Shown: one piece after another, positions 21,911-30,075 of the stretch | How the letters are laid out: every line of letters starts with the position of its first letter | How positions within the stretch are numbered: the stretch's first letter is position 1 | DNA from: DASSWB01 sp035705495 | GTDB taxonomy: Bacteria > Bacteroidota > Bacteroidia > Flavobacteriales > Flavobacteriaceae | Direction: 5' to 3' | Length of the DNA: 32,147 nucleotides | NCBI GenBank assembly: GCA_035705495.1 | Contig: DASSWB010000049.1 | Coordinates: forward strand, 1 to 32,147 | The notes under the pieces: model-generated | Seen by the model: only the letters and a program-made list of their open reading frames with translations | Told to the model about the DNA's origin: nothing | Database searches by the model: none | Position numbers and translations under genes: made by a program

Positions 21911-22918
21911 TTATTCCTTCTCCGCTTCCAATTTTTGTGTTCTGGATTTGTGTTTTTCCAGATCCCAAACCAAGCCCCAATTTGAAACGTAATCGGCAAG
22001 CGAGTTCAATCCGACTTCAGCCCGCCTTTTATCTACATTTTCGGGATCTTCAATAGGTGAAACATAATATTCACCGGTTTCCGGATCTCTTGCTATCTGA
22101 CTGCCAAAAATTTGCCGTTTATCATTTCTCAAAGCGATCCTATCTTCCAATAAAGCTAAACTGCTAGGTTGTGCATTTCCTTTTTTTACCGCTTCACGCA
22201 TCATTGGTAAATATTTCTCCTGTACTTCTAAGGGCGCATGTTGTATTACTAAAAACAAAGTGGTATTTCCTTTTCTTCCAATCACATCTTGTCCCAACCA
22301 GCCGCGTTCGTCCAATATTTTTTGAACTTTTATAAGATTGATGGAATCCTTTTCTGCTATGGTTTCCCAAAGGGTTTTCATTTCCTCGGAATCCTTGCCG
22401 TAATCTGCTTCTACCTGATCAACTTGATATCTTAATCCTTGATCTTCTTGATAAATCGTATCAAGAATTGCCATCAACGGTTTATCCAGATTGGCTTCTT
22501 TCTTCTCTTGATTTTTTCTAACAACTACAAGTAGTTCCTTCCATCGTGGATCATAGAACAATTCATCCAAATCTGGATCCGTAGTGATATGATCATAATT
22601 GGAATATTCATGTTCGTTCACGGCTTTGAATAATTGAACAAAAGAAGAATCAATTTCATTTGCCAAAGCCCAAGAACAGGCTGCATTATACCTATCCATG
22701 GCATTACTTTGTCCCCCAGTCGCTTTAAAGGCTTCTGAAAATTTTTGTGCAGATTCTAAATAGTCCTTAATTTCATACAAATTCAAAGCTTCATTTTTTA
22801 AAGTCTCATATTTAGCTTGTTGCTCTGCTGTTGGCTCTATAACAACCAATTCTTTTTCTTCGCTTGTTTTACATGAGATAAAAACTAAAAATGTTAGTAA
22901 GAATAGAATATTTTTCAT
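21911..22918 (-). CDS. DUF6624-domain lipoprotein with TPR-like N-terminus
   Basis: 335 residues. Lipoprotein signal ILFLLTFLVFISC (Cys16); then a helical region about 33-125 (EALNLYEIKDYLESAQKFSEAF, RYNAACSWALANEIDSSF) that reads like TPR repeats; then, from about 145 on, DUF6624 with the typical DERGWLGQDVIGRKGNTTLF, LVIQHAPLEVQEKYLPMM, DRIALRNDKRQIFGSQI and VDKRRAEVGL segments. The family has no known activity. Probably a periplasm-facing lipoprotein. First or middle gene of a leftward group together with the small membrane protein. Confidence 0.85.
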   Translation of the reverse strand: MKNILFLLTFLVFISCKTSEEKELVVIEPTAEQQAKYETLKNEALNLYEIKDYLESAQKFSEAFKATGGQSNAMDRYNAACSWALANEIDSSFVQLFKAVNEHEYSNYDHITTDPDLDELFYDPRWKELLVVVRKNQEKKEANLDKPLMAILDTIYQEDQGLRYQVDQVEADYGKDSEEMKTLWETIAEKDSINLIKVQKILDERGWLGQDVIGRKGNTTLFLVIQHAPLEVQEKYLPMMREAVKKGNAQPSSLALLEDRIALRNDKRQIFGSQIARDPETGEYYVSPIEDPENVDKRRAEVGLNSLADYVSNWGLVWDLEKHKSRTQKLEAEKE

Positions 22919-23022
22919 GAGACTTCATTTGGATTAAAATCGATTATAAATATAGGAATTGTTCCGTTTTGCCTGATTTTAAATCAGCTACCGTTTTCAT
23001 CCCTATTGCTAAAGGAAAATCT

Positions 23023-23841
23023 TCAGGAATGTTTCTTATAAAAATATTTTTCAATTTGAAAATTCAATCCGTTTCCGCTGGAAATTTTTAATATTAAATT
23101 ATTTTCATCGTCGTATTCAAATTTTTCCTCCCATTGGTTTAAAACAATCTTCTTTCCATTAAGAATTACATTTCTTTTCCGATGATACTTTTTCTTGATG
23201 ATGCGACCCTGAGAATCGTATTCATATGAGGTTTTGTATTTTCTACCATTTAATCTACGAATTAACTTTACTAAATTTCCATTGTCGTATTCATATTCGG
23301 TTGTTGAAATTAGTTTTCCGTCTGAATTATAGGTTTCGGTCGATTGATACAAGCCGTTATCATTGTAGAAAAACTTATAGCTCAGGTAAAATTCATTACT
23401 TTTTTTATCCAAATTATAAAGCTCGGTGTTTTGATTTAACGCATTGTATTTCCTTTTTTGGTGCCCTAATATTCCTCCGGTGTCATCTAATTGCCGGTAC
23501 GAAATTCGGTTTCCATTTTCATCGTACTCATATAGTAAAACCGAGGAAATATCACCGTTTTCTTCATAGCCGGTTTGTTTTGTCATTAAATCTTTTTCAT
23601 TGTATTCAATGATGTATTTGAATACAACTGTGTCACCTTCTAATCTTAGATCTTGTATGTGGTTTCCTCTAATGTCATAAATATCAATACCAGTTTGAAC
23701 GCTGTCTGCGTGTTCATTGTACTGATAAGTTATTTTTTCTTTGATATGATTACTGAGGATTAATTCTTTTTTCTTCTGATTTTCATTTTGGGCGTAAACA
23801 CTAAAAGAAACGGTAAGTAAAATGAACAGTAATTTTTTCAT
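23023..23841 (-). CDS. Secreted YD-repeat (RHS-like) protein
   Basis: 272 residues with a cleavable signal peptide (MKKLLFILLTVSFSVYAQ). The rest is repeated beta-hairpins with the YD-repeat core: YEYDENGNRISYRQL, KRKYNALNQNTELYNL, EYEYDNGNLVKLIRRLNGR, YEYDSQGRIIKKKYH and EYDDENNLILKISSGNG. YD repeats form spiral beta-sheets in RHS and teneurin proteins, but this one is short and lacks the RHS core-cleavage motif and any C-terminal toxin domain. Likely a surface or periplasmic protein of unknown role. It stands alone on the minus strand. Confidence 0.85.
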   Translation of the reverse strand: MKKLLFILLTVSFSVYAQNENQKKKELILSNHIKEKITYQYNEHADSVQTGIDIYDIRGNHIQDLRLEGDTVVFKYIIEYNEKDLMTKQTGYEENGDISSVLLYEYDENGNRISYRQLDDTGGILGHQKRKYNALNQNTELYNLDKKSNEFYLSYKFFYNDNGLYQSTETYNSDGKLISTTEYEYDNGNLVKLIRRLNGRKYKTSYEYDSQGRIIKKKYHRKRNVILNGKKIVLNQWEEKFEYDDENNLILKISSGNGLNFQIEKYFYKKHS

Positions 23842-23967
23842 CTTTAAATTTGGTGTAAAATAGGGGTTATGGATAGTTTATCAAATTTGAAAACCTAAGT
23901 AAACGAATTTTTTCAAAGGAGAAAAAGGAATCGATTTTATTTTGACTGCTTGGGAACGCATTAAACA

Positions 23968-24720
23968 TTATGGTAATATTTTCGGTCCTAATATATTCAT
24001 CCACAATATGAATCCAGATATACTTCCGATAAATCCACTTACAATAAAAGTCAGACGCAATTTTTTAGGTACGATGACGAATACCGTAAAAACAGATACT
24101 AAAATTCCCAATATTCCTAAAATTATGGGTATTGTTCCGGACCATAAATCCAAATCTTGCGAAATTTTTAATTCATCCCCGCCGAACCATGTCCCATCTG
24201 GTGAAATTATTTCTCCTCCAATGGATGTAACAAGATTAAATATTTCTCTCAACCAAAATAGTGATAGAAAAATAGATAACCAATCCATAAATTTTAACCC
24301 ATTAAGATGAATAGTTTTTCTACGGAACAATAATATTATTAGTCCAATTATTCCTGTTATGATTGTTTGTATAGGACCACCAATAGTTACAAGAAGACCT
24401 TTATTTGATTTCCCGCTCCAATATCGTTGCTGTAGAATATTATGATGCTCTTCGGTTTTCTCTTTAATCTCTTTTGGCCAAGATTCATATTTTAAATCGG
24501 CATATTCTTTTGTAATTGATTTTAAAGCTTTTAAATTATTATCGTCCAAATAACCTCTCGGGTAATAATTCATACTTCCATAATGAAGTTTAGTTTCATA
24601 TCCCAACATTTTTGCGATGGCAATATGTCCATATTCATGACTAATAGTTCCAATTACTGTAAACAGTATAAAAACTAAAGTCAGCAGAAAGAAGGATTTT
24701 ATGTCTATTCTAATGTTCAT
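23968..24720 (-). CDS. M50-like membrane metallopeptidase-type protein
   Basis: 250 residues with about five membrane segments. The first (10-27) runs into HEYGH (28-32), the zinc-binding HExxH of site-2-protease-type membrane peptidases. After a hydrophilic insert (45-110) a GGPIQTIITGIIGLIILL segment resembles the NxxPG-adjacent region of M50 proteins, but the canonical second motif with the third zinc ligand is not evident, so activity is uncertain. No PDZ domain. Substrate unknown; its neighbours are envelope proteins. Confidence 0.75.
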   Translation of the reverse strand: MNIRIDIKSFFLLTLVFILFTVIGTISHEYGHIAIAKMLGYETKLHYGSMNYYPRGYLDDNNLKALKSITKEYADLKYESWPKEIKEKTEEHHNILQQRYWSGKSNKGLLVTIGGPIQTIITGIIGLIILLFRRKTIHLNGLKFMDWLSIFLSLFWLREIFNLVTSIGGEIISPDGTWFGGDELKISQDLDLWSGTIPIILGILGILVSVFTVFVIVPKKLRLTFIVSGFIGSISGFILWMNILGPKILP

Positions 24721-24862
24721 TCAAAGGTGACACAATGGTTGTGACTGCCCAAAATTTAGGGAAAAATCCGCAAGTATGTCAATCTGGTTTTTATTTTTCT
24801 AAATCAAAAAACCTTCATTTTCAAAACAGCTATTTTCGATAGCCGTTGTTACCCAATGGCTT

Positions 24863-25291
24863 TTATTTTTTTATCGTAAATCCGACAGGTGCCTTTAGGG
24901 TTCCGTAATCATACATATTTATGTATATTGAAACCGTATCTTTTGCTCCTTCCCAAGTTACCCGGTAATTATCCAACATGACACTGTCAAATCCGTAAGG
25001 GTCGTTTTCACTTTTTATCGCACAACAACTTCCAGCTCTGTAATAAGAAACCTGTTCTCCATTAGGTCCGGCCAAAGCATTTAAAAATCTTCTTTCGTTC
25101 TGGGGCCCTTCTTGTTTATCGACTCCACCTACTTGAACAGGATTTTTTTCGGATAATCCATAAGTTGGATCAGACGAAATCGAAGTTATTTCAAAAATTT
25201 GACCGTTTTTGAGGTTCGTTTGGACCGGTTGATTCGCTGTAGAACAGGAAAGGATTAATGTGAAAATGACAATGGAAATTACTTTTTTCAT
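24863..25291 (-). CDS. Small lipoprotein of a flavobacterial family often mislabelled as a KDO8P aldolase
   Basis: 142 residues. Lipoprotein signal VISIVIFTLILSC (Cys16). The mature part has ISSDPTYGLSEKNPVQVGG, NERRFLNALAGPNGE, YRAGSCCAIKS with paired cysteines, and IYINMYDYGTLKAPVGF. From memory this family carries the label 2-dehydro-3-deoxyphosphooctonate aldolase in databases, but the real enzyme is about twice as long and cytoplasmic, so the label is not supported. It lies 54 bp behind the carboxyltransferase gene without an obvious terminator in between; function unknown. Confidence 0.8.
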   Translation of the reverse strand: MKKVISIVIFTLILSCSTANQPVQTNLKNGQIFEITSISSDPTYGLSEKNPVQVGGVDKQEGPQNERRFLNALAGPNGEQVSYYRAGSCCAIKSENDPYGFDSVMLDNYRVTWEGAKDTVSIYINMYDYGTLKAPVGFTIKK

Positions 25292-25345
25292 ATTTTAGGT
25301 TAGGTTTATGGGTTTCAAACTCAATTAAATCAAAATAAAAAAACA

Positions 25346-26887
25346 CTACAACGGAATATTTCCATGTTTTCTATCTGCCTTTAAAACAGTTTTATTTTCC
25401 AGCATACTAAAGGCTTTCAACAGTTTTCTTCTCGTGTCTCGTGGCATGATAACTTCATCAATGAATCCGCGTTTGGCGGCTTCAAAAGGATTGGCGAATT
25501 TCTCGGCGTATTCGGCTTCTTTTTCCGAAAGTTTCAACTCTGGATTCGCGGCTTCCTTGATTTCTTTTTTGAAAATGATTTCACTCGCTCCTTTTGCGCC
25601 CATTACCGCAATTTCCGCAGTGGGCCACGCAAAGTTTAAGTCGGCACCAATGTGTTTTGAATTCATCACATCATAAGCACCACCGTAAGCTTTTCGCGTA
25701 ATTACCGTCACGCGTGGTACTGTGGCTTCACTCAAAGCGTACAATAATTTCGCACCATGCAAGATAATCCCGTTCCATTCCTGATCGGTTCCTGGCAAAA
25801 ATCCGGGCACATCGACTAAAACGAGCAAAGGAATATTAAAACAGTCGCAAAAACGTGTAAACCGAGCCGCCTTTTTGGAGCTGTCAACATCCAAAACTCC
25901 AGCCAGACTCATCGGCTGGTTGGCAATAATTCCAATGCTCCTCCCTCCTAACCTTGCGAAACCGACAATAATGTTTTCAGCGTAATTTTTATGGATTTCA
26001 AAAAACGAATCCGAATCAATAATTCCTTTTATTACCTCATGCATATCATAAGGTTTGTTGGAACTATCGGGAACAATGGTATCCAATTCCGTTCTGATTT
26101 CATTCCCCAGCTTATAAGGCAATTTCTGGGTCTTGCTTTTGTTGTTCTGCGGAATATAACCCAATAATTTTTTGATGTCTTCAAGGCAAACAATATCACT
26201 CGCCGAAGTAATATGAGTAACTCCACTCTTTGTTGAATGCGTACTCGCGCCACCGAGTTCTTCGGAGGTTACATTTTCATTTGTAACGGTTTTCACCACA
26301 TTTGGCCCTGTAACAAACATATAACTTGTATGTTCAACCATAAGCGTAAAATCGGTCATTGCAGGCGAATAAACCGCACCGCCCGCACAGGGTCCCATAA
26401 TGGCAGAGATTTGCGGAATCACTCCCGACGCTTGAACATTTCTGTAAAAAATATCGGCATAACCACCAAGAGAACGGACTCCTTCTTGGATTCTCGCGCC
26501 GCCTGAATCGTTCAAACCTATAATTGGTGCTCCGACTTTCATCGCGTGATCCATCACTTTACAGATTTTTTCCGCATGGGTTTCAGATAAAGCGCCTCCA
26601 AAAACGGTAAAATCTTGCGCAAACACGTAAACCAATCTTCCGTTTACGGTTCCGTAGCCTGTCACCACGCCATCACCATAATATTGTTCCTTGTCCATTC
26701 CAAAGTCGGTTGTTCTGTGCGTGACCAGAATCCCAATTTCTTCAAAAGAACCTTCATCAAGTAAATATTCCACACGCTCGCGAGCGGTCAGTTTCTTTTT
26801 CTCGTGTTGTTTTGCAATTCGCTTTTCGCCACCGCCTAAATGCGCCTGTGCGATTTTATCCTGTAATGCTTTTATATTATTGCTCAT
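25346..26887 (-). CDS. Acyl-CoA carboxylase carboxyltransferase (beta) subunit, probably propionyl-CoA-specific
   Basis: 513 residues with N- and C-terminal carboxyltransferase domains: oxyanion segment GLNDSGGARIQEGV (124-137), MGPCAGGAVYSPAM (164-177), and in the C half IANQPMSLAGVLDVDSSKKA, DVPGFLPGTDQEWNGII and RKAYGGAYDVMNSKH. Asp406 in GGAYD matches the residue that selects propionyl-CoA in Streptomyces PccB, where acetyl-CoA enzymes have Ile; this supports propionyl-CoA as substrate (product methylmalonyl-CoA). Last gene of the three-gene carboxylase set, 84 bp after the biotin carboxylase gene. Cytoplasmic. Confidence 0.95.
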   Translation of the reverse strand: MSNNIKALQDKIAQAHLGGGEKRIAKQHEKKKLTARERVEYLLDEGSFEEIGILVTHRTTDFGMDKEQYYGDGVVTGYGTVNGRLVYVFAQDFTVFGGALSETHAEKICKVMDHAMKVGAPIIGLNDSGGARIQEGVRSLGGYADIFYRNVQASGVIPQISAIMGPCAGGAVYSPAMTDFTLMVEHTSYMFVTGPNVVKTVTNENVTSEELGGASTHSTKSGVTHITSASDIVCLEDIKKLLGYIPQNNKSKTQKLPYKLGNEIRTELDTIVPDSSNKPYDMHEVIKGIIDSDSFFEIHKNYAENIIVGFARLGGRSIGIIANQPMSLAGVLDVDSSKKAARFTRFCDCFNIPLLVLVDVPGFLPGTDQEWNGIILHGAKLLYALSEATVPRVTVITRKAYGGAYDVMNSKHIGADLNFAWPTAEIAVMGAKGASEIIFKKEIKEAANPELKLSEKEAEYAEKFANPFEAAKRGFIDEVIMPRDTRRKLLKAFSMLENKTVLKADRKHGNIPL

Positions 26888-26971
26888 ATTTTATCATTCT
26901 GAATGAGGAATTCTGAATTTTTTTGAAATTGAAAAACCAGTAATTTTTCATTGGTAATTGTTTATTGATTG

Positions 26972-28411
26972 TCAATGCGGTAATCTCACGATTTCTTTAT
27001 CTTTTAAATATTGTTTCAGTGCGATTAATGCAGCCAGTTTTGCTTCTTCTTCGGTTTTTAACCTCAGCTTATCTGCCGAATAGTAATTTTTCACAAAATG
27101 CGTATCAAAATTTCCACTGCGGAAAGCTTCATGCTCAAACACAAATTTTCCAAAAGGCAAAGTTGTTTTTACGCCTTCAACTTCGTAATTATTTATGGCT
27201 TCAATCATTAATTGAATAGCTTCTTCCCTATTTTTTCCGTAGGTAATCAATTTCGCCAGCATCGGATCGTAATAAATTGGAACTTCCATTCCTTCTTCAA
27301 ATCCGTCGTCCAATCTTATCCCTTCTCCTTTCGGCGTTTTGTATGTATCCAACACACCCACACTTGGAAGAAAATCCTCGGTAGGATCTTCAGCATAAAC
27401 CCGAAGTTCCACCGCATGACCTTTTATAGATAAATCAGATTGAGCAAAAGCAAGTTTTTCGCCCCTTGCGACTTTAATCTGCTGTTCTACAAGGTCTATT
27501 CCGGTGATGAATTCAGTTACAGGGTGCTCGACTTGCAACCGCGTGTTCATTTCCAAAAAGTAAAAATTCTTGTTTTCATCCAATAAAAATTCGACCGTTC
27601 CTGCGCCAACATAATTACAAGCTTCCGCAACTTTCACCGCTGCTTCCCCCATTTTTCTTCGGATTTCTTCCGTTAAAACAACAGAAGGCGCTTCTTCAAC
27701 AACTTTTTGGTGTCGGCGTTGAATGCTGCATTCCCTTTCAAACAAATGAACCGTATTTCCGTGTTTATCGGCCAAAACCTGAATTTCGATGTGCCGTGGC
27801 GAACCAACATATTTTTCAATAAAAACAGAACCATCGCCAAAAGCGGATTCTGCTTCACTAATGGCGCGTTTCATCTGCTCCGCCAAATCTGATTCCCTTT
27901 CAACCACGCGCATTCCTTTTCCGCCACCACCGGCAGAAGCTTTTATTAAAATTGGAAAACCAATTTCTGAAGCAATTGCTTTCGCTTTTTCTACATCGGT
28001 AATCGCTTCATCAATTCCGGGAACCATTGGTATGTCATAGACTTTTACCGCATCTTTCGCCGCCAGTTTGCTTCCCATGACTCTGATTGCTTCGGAATTT
28101 GGACCAATAAAAGTGATGTTGTTTTTTTCAACTTCTTCAGCGAAACTCGCGTTTTCACTAAGAAATCCGTAGCCCGGATGAATGCCTTCGACGTTTAAAG
28201 ATTTTGCAACTTCTATAATTTTCTTTCCATTGAGATAGGATTCATTTGAAGGCGCTTCCCCAATACAAACTGCTTCATCGGCAAATTTTACGTGCGGTGC
28301 GTATCTATCGGCAGTGGAATAAACAGCAACCGTACGAATGCCCATTTTTCTCACTGTTTTCATTACTCTTAAAGCTATTTCACCGCGATTGGCAACTAAT
28401 ATTTTTTTCAT
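26972..28411 (-). CDS. Biotin carboxylase subunit of acyl-CoA carboxylase
   Basis: 479 residues with the full AccC layout: N-terminal ILVANRGEIALRVMKTVRK, ATP-grasp with the glycine loop KASAGGGGKGMR, the catalytic segment FLEMNTRLQVEHPVTE, and the C-terminal cap (VYAEDPTEDFLPSVG). It carboxylates biotin on the carrier with ATP and bicarbonate. The chain ends after the carboxylase domains; the biotin carrier is a separate gene 72 bp upstream. Together with the two flanking genes it makes a three-polypeptide carboxylase. The accC name is avoided because the set looks like propionyl-CoA rather than fatty-acid acetyl-CoA carboxylase. Confidence 0.96.
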   Translation of the reverse strand: MKKILVANRGEIALRVMKTVRKMGIRTVAVYSTADRYAPHVKFADEAVCIGEAPSNESYLNGKKIIEVAKSLNVEGIHPGYGFLSENASFAEEVEKNNITFIGPNSEAIRVMGSKLAAKDAVKVYDIPMVPGIDEAITDVEKAKAIASEIGFPILIKASAGGGGKGMRVVERESDLAEQMKRAISEAESAFGDGSVFIEKYVGSPRHIEIQVLADKHGNTVHLFERECSIQRRHQKVVEEAPSVVLTEEIRRKMGEAAVKVAEACNYVGAGTVEFLLDENKNFYFLEMNTRLQVEHPVTEFITGIDLVEQQIKVARGEKLAFAQSDLSIKGHAVELRVYAEDPTEDFLPSVGVLDTYKTPKGEGIRLDDGFEEGMEVPIYYDPMLAKLITYGKNREEAIQLMIEAINNYEVEGVKTTLPFGKFVFEHEAFRSGNFDTHFVKNYYSADKLRLKTEEEAKLAALIALKQYLKDKEIVRLPH

Positions 28412-28483
28412 TTAAAAAATTTTCAGATTTGAAAAATATGCAACTGATTATGTGATCATTGGAATTTGGAGTTTTATTCGAAA

Positions 28484-28978
28484 TCATTCCATTTCAACCA
28501 AAACTTGATTTTTTTCGACTGTATCACCCTTAGAAACAATAACCGATTTTACCACACCATCTCTCGGTGCGACCAGCGTGTTTTCCATTTTCATTGCCTC
28601 CAAAACCAAAATTGAATCTCCTTGTTTAACCTGATCTCCGTTTTTAATATCGACTTCAAGGATTAGACCTGGCATTGGCGCTTTTATGTCATTTATAACT
28701 TGTGCAGCGCCTAAAGAAAGGCCCATTTCTTTAATTAAAGAATCAAGCGCGTCTTTGATTTGAACTTCATAAGTATTACCATTGATTTTTACCTGATAGG
28801 TCCGATTTAAAAAATTGGAAGTCAAAATTTCTGCGGAAATGGATTCGTGATTTTTTAGGATATGAAAATGATTGTGATGGAGTTGTTGAATGTCCAATAA
28901 AGAATCTTTGAGCGAAGCCGAATCAAAATCAAATTCAGAATTCACCTGTAAAACGTAATGCTGTTTGTCTATGAGCAT
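28484..28978 (-). CDS. Biotin carboxyl carrier protein of the acyl-CoA carboxylase
   Basis: 164 residues. The C-terminal 70 form the biotinyl domain: APMPGLILEVDIKNGDQVKQ, then LVLEAMKMENTLVAP with biotin-accepting Lys130. The N-terminal 90 residues (HYVLQVNSEFDFD, YQVKINGNTYEVQIKDALDSL) resemble the BT-type linker domain that docks the carrier to the carboxyltransferase. First gene of the leftward carboxylase operon; no TAnnTTTG element was found just upstream, so its promoter is not identified. Confidence 0.94.
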   Translation of the reverse strand: MLIDKQHYVLQVNSEFDFDSASLKDSLLDIQQLHHNHFHILKNHESISAEILTSNFLNRTYQVKINGNTYEVQIKDALDSLIKEMGLSLGAAQVINDIKAPMPGLILEVDIKNGDQVKQGDSILVLEAMKMENTLVAPRDGVVKSVIVSKGDTVEKNQVLVEME

Positions 28979-29152
28979 GGATGTAATTTTAATGGGAGGT
29001 AAATATAAAAAATTATAAGACCAAAAAGCGGACGTTCACTACGAGATGTTAATCCACTGTTAACAAGATGCTAATTCACAATAATTTATAAACCGTGATT
29101 CGGCAGGAATTGTTTTTTATTCTAATTTGGTGAAAATTAAAATTTAGAAAAA

Positions 29153-29599
29153 ATGAGAAATTTATTTTTATCAGCAGTGATCACATTGTTTGCGTTTTCA
29201 GTAAGTTCTGCGCAAACCTCGAAAATGGATGTCAGTATATTACCTGATAACGCCCAAAAATTTATTGAGCAGCATTTTTCGTCTGAAACAGTGAAAAAAG
29301 TAGAGAAAGAAGACGGAATATTGAACATGGACAAAAGTGAGATGTATGAAGTTCATTTTGCGAACGGAGTAAAACTTGATTTCAATGAAGCGGGCGAGGT
29401 TACGGAAATAGAAAGTCGAAAAGACGCTAAATTACCTATGAAAGCAATTCCGATGGAAATTCTTGATTATGTAAAGAACAATTATAAAAATGCGCATGTA
29501 ATGAGTTGGGAAATGGACAATGATGAGCAGGAGGTTGAACTTTCTGACGGTACCGATTTAGAATTTGATTTAAAAGGAAAGTTTTTGAAAGAAGATTAA
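29153..29599 (+). CDS. Secreted PepSY-like domain protein
   Basis: 148 residues with a cleavable signal peptide (MRNLFLSAVITLFAFSVSSAQ). The mature part has two PepSY-like repeats: LPDNAQKFIEQHFSSETVKK with YEVHFANGVKLDFNEAGEV, and IPMEILDYVKNNYKNAHV with EVELSDGTDLEFDLKGKF. These belong to the PepSY_like group common in periplasmic proteins of Bacteroidota; function unknown, ligand binding or inhibition of a protease is often proposed. A single-gene unit with two terminator-like hairpins downstream. Confidence 0.9.
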   Translation: MRNLFLSAVITLFAFSVSSAQTSKMDVSILPDNAQKFIEQHFSSETVKKVEKEDGILNMDKSEMYEVHFANGVKLDFNEAGEVTEIESRKDAKLPMKAIPMEILDYVKNNYKNAHVMSWEMDNDEQEVELSDGTDLEFDLKGKFLKED

Positions 29600-29624
29600 T
29601 TTTTTGAATATTTAAATTTGGGTG

Positions 29625-29660
29625 AAGGCTGCCAAAATGGTGGCCTTTTCTTTGTTTTTC
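29625..29660 (+). terminator. Terminator after the PepSY-like gene
   Basis: AAGGCTGCC pairs with GGTGGCCTT (two wobble pairs) around a five-base loop and is followed by T-rich sequence. Confidence 0.7.
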
Positions 29661-29676
29661 CTTTTTTAAAAAATAA

Positions 29677-29717
29677 AAAACGCAGTGAATTCGCCTTTGG
29701 ATTCACCGTGTTTTTTG
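29677..29717. terminator. Second terminator-like hairpin
   Basis: AAAACGCAGTGAAT pairs with ATTCACCGTGTTTT with one mismatch and one wobble, followed by T on the plus strand and by a T-run on the minus strand. It may end transcripts from either side. Confidence 0.6.
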
Positions 29718-29839
29718 TCGCTTTTTAAAACAGGATTTAGATAATCCCATTAACATCTCTGCTGGAAATACAAAAGTGTCAAGTTATCACTTGATCCCTT
29801 TTTATCCCATTCCTTAGCAAAATTGCATTTTGCACGCAC

Positions 29840-29867
29840 TGGAAAAAAAAGGGGCGCTCTCGCGCCA
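29840..29867 (-). terminator. Hairpin and T-run following the tRNA 3' fragment
   Basis: Minus strand: GGCGC-GAGA-GCGCC then CC and eight T. It lies 13 bases beyond the tRNA-like 3' end at 29880, as a terminator of the disrupted tRNA gene would. No other gene precedes it on that strand. Confidence 0.7.
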
Positions 29868-29879
29868 CTTTTGTGCTTG

Positions 29880-29891
29880 TCGGGATGACAG
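29880..29891 (-). other. Candidate attachment site: 3' end of a tRNA-Pro-like gene
   Basis: Read on the minus strand, CTGTCATCCCGA equals the last T-stem bases, the 3' acceptor strand and discriminator A of a tRNA-Pro-type gene; it matches the tRNA-Pro(UGG) of this window (4184-4195) at 10 of 12 bases. The match stops at the start of the T-loop, a usual crossover place for tyrosine recombinases. A terminator follows on the tRNA strand, and the recombinase gene lies 185 bp to the right. Confidence 0.55.
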
Positions 29892-30020
29892 TACTAGAAA
29901 CCACCGAACAGTTGAAATCACAATAGAACGCATATACGGCTCTATGTCCTGTGTTTATTGAGATTTAGACATTTTACCCTTTCAGTAGTATTTCCTTGTT
30001 TTCGTCTCTGTTCGCTTTAA
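29892..30020. other. Leader region inside the element, no gene
   Basis: No coding frame or RNA fold is recognised between the att candidate and the recombinase control repeats. Confidence 0.4.
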
Positions 30021-30058
30021 TGATACAAAAATGATACAAATTCCGTACGTTTGTATCA
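30021..30058 (+). promoter_or_regulatory. Recombinase promoter with TGATACAA repeats
   Basis: Two direct TGATACAA copies (30021-30028 and 30032-30039, 11 bp apart) are followed by an inverted copy TTGTATCA (30051-30058). A -7 element TACGTTTG (30046-30053) overlaps the inverted copy, and the direct copies occupy the -33 region. This is the layout of an operator for autoregulation, or of recombinase arm sites. Confidence 0.55.
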
Positions 30059-30075
30059 AATAAAACAGTCACGTA

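Noticed and set aside
24809..24850. Hairpin AACGGCTAT/ATAGCTGTT on the minus strand behind the small Cys-Cys lipoprotein gene
   Set aside because: The stem is acceptable but only a few T follow and the flanks are generally AT-rich; too weak to list as a terminator.
29779..29794. Short hairpin TCAAGT-TATC-ACTTGA followed by CCCTTTTT
   Set aside because: No gene reads into it from the plus strand beyond two stronger terminators, so it has no clear role.
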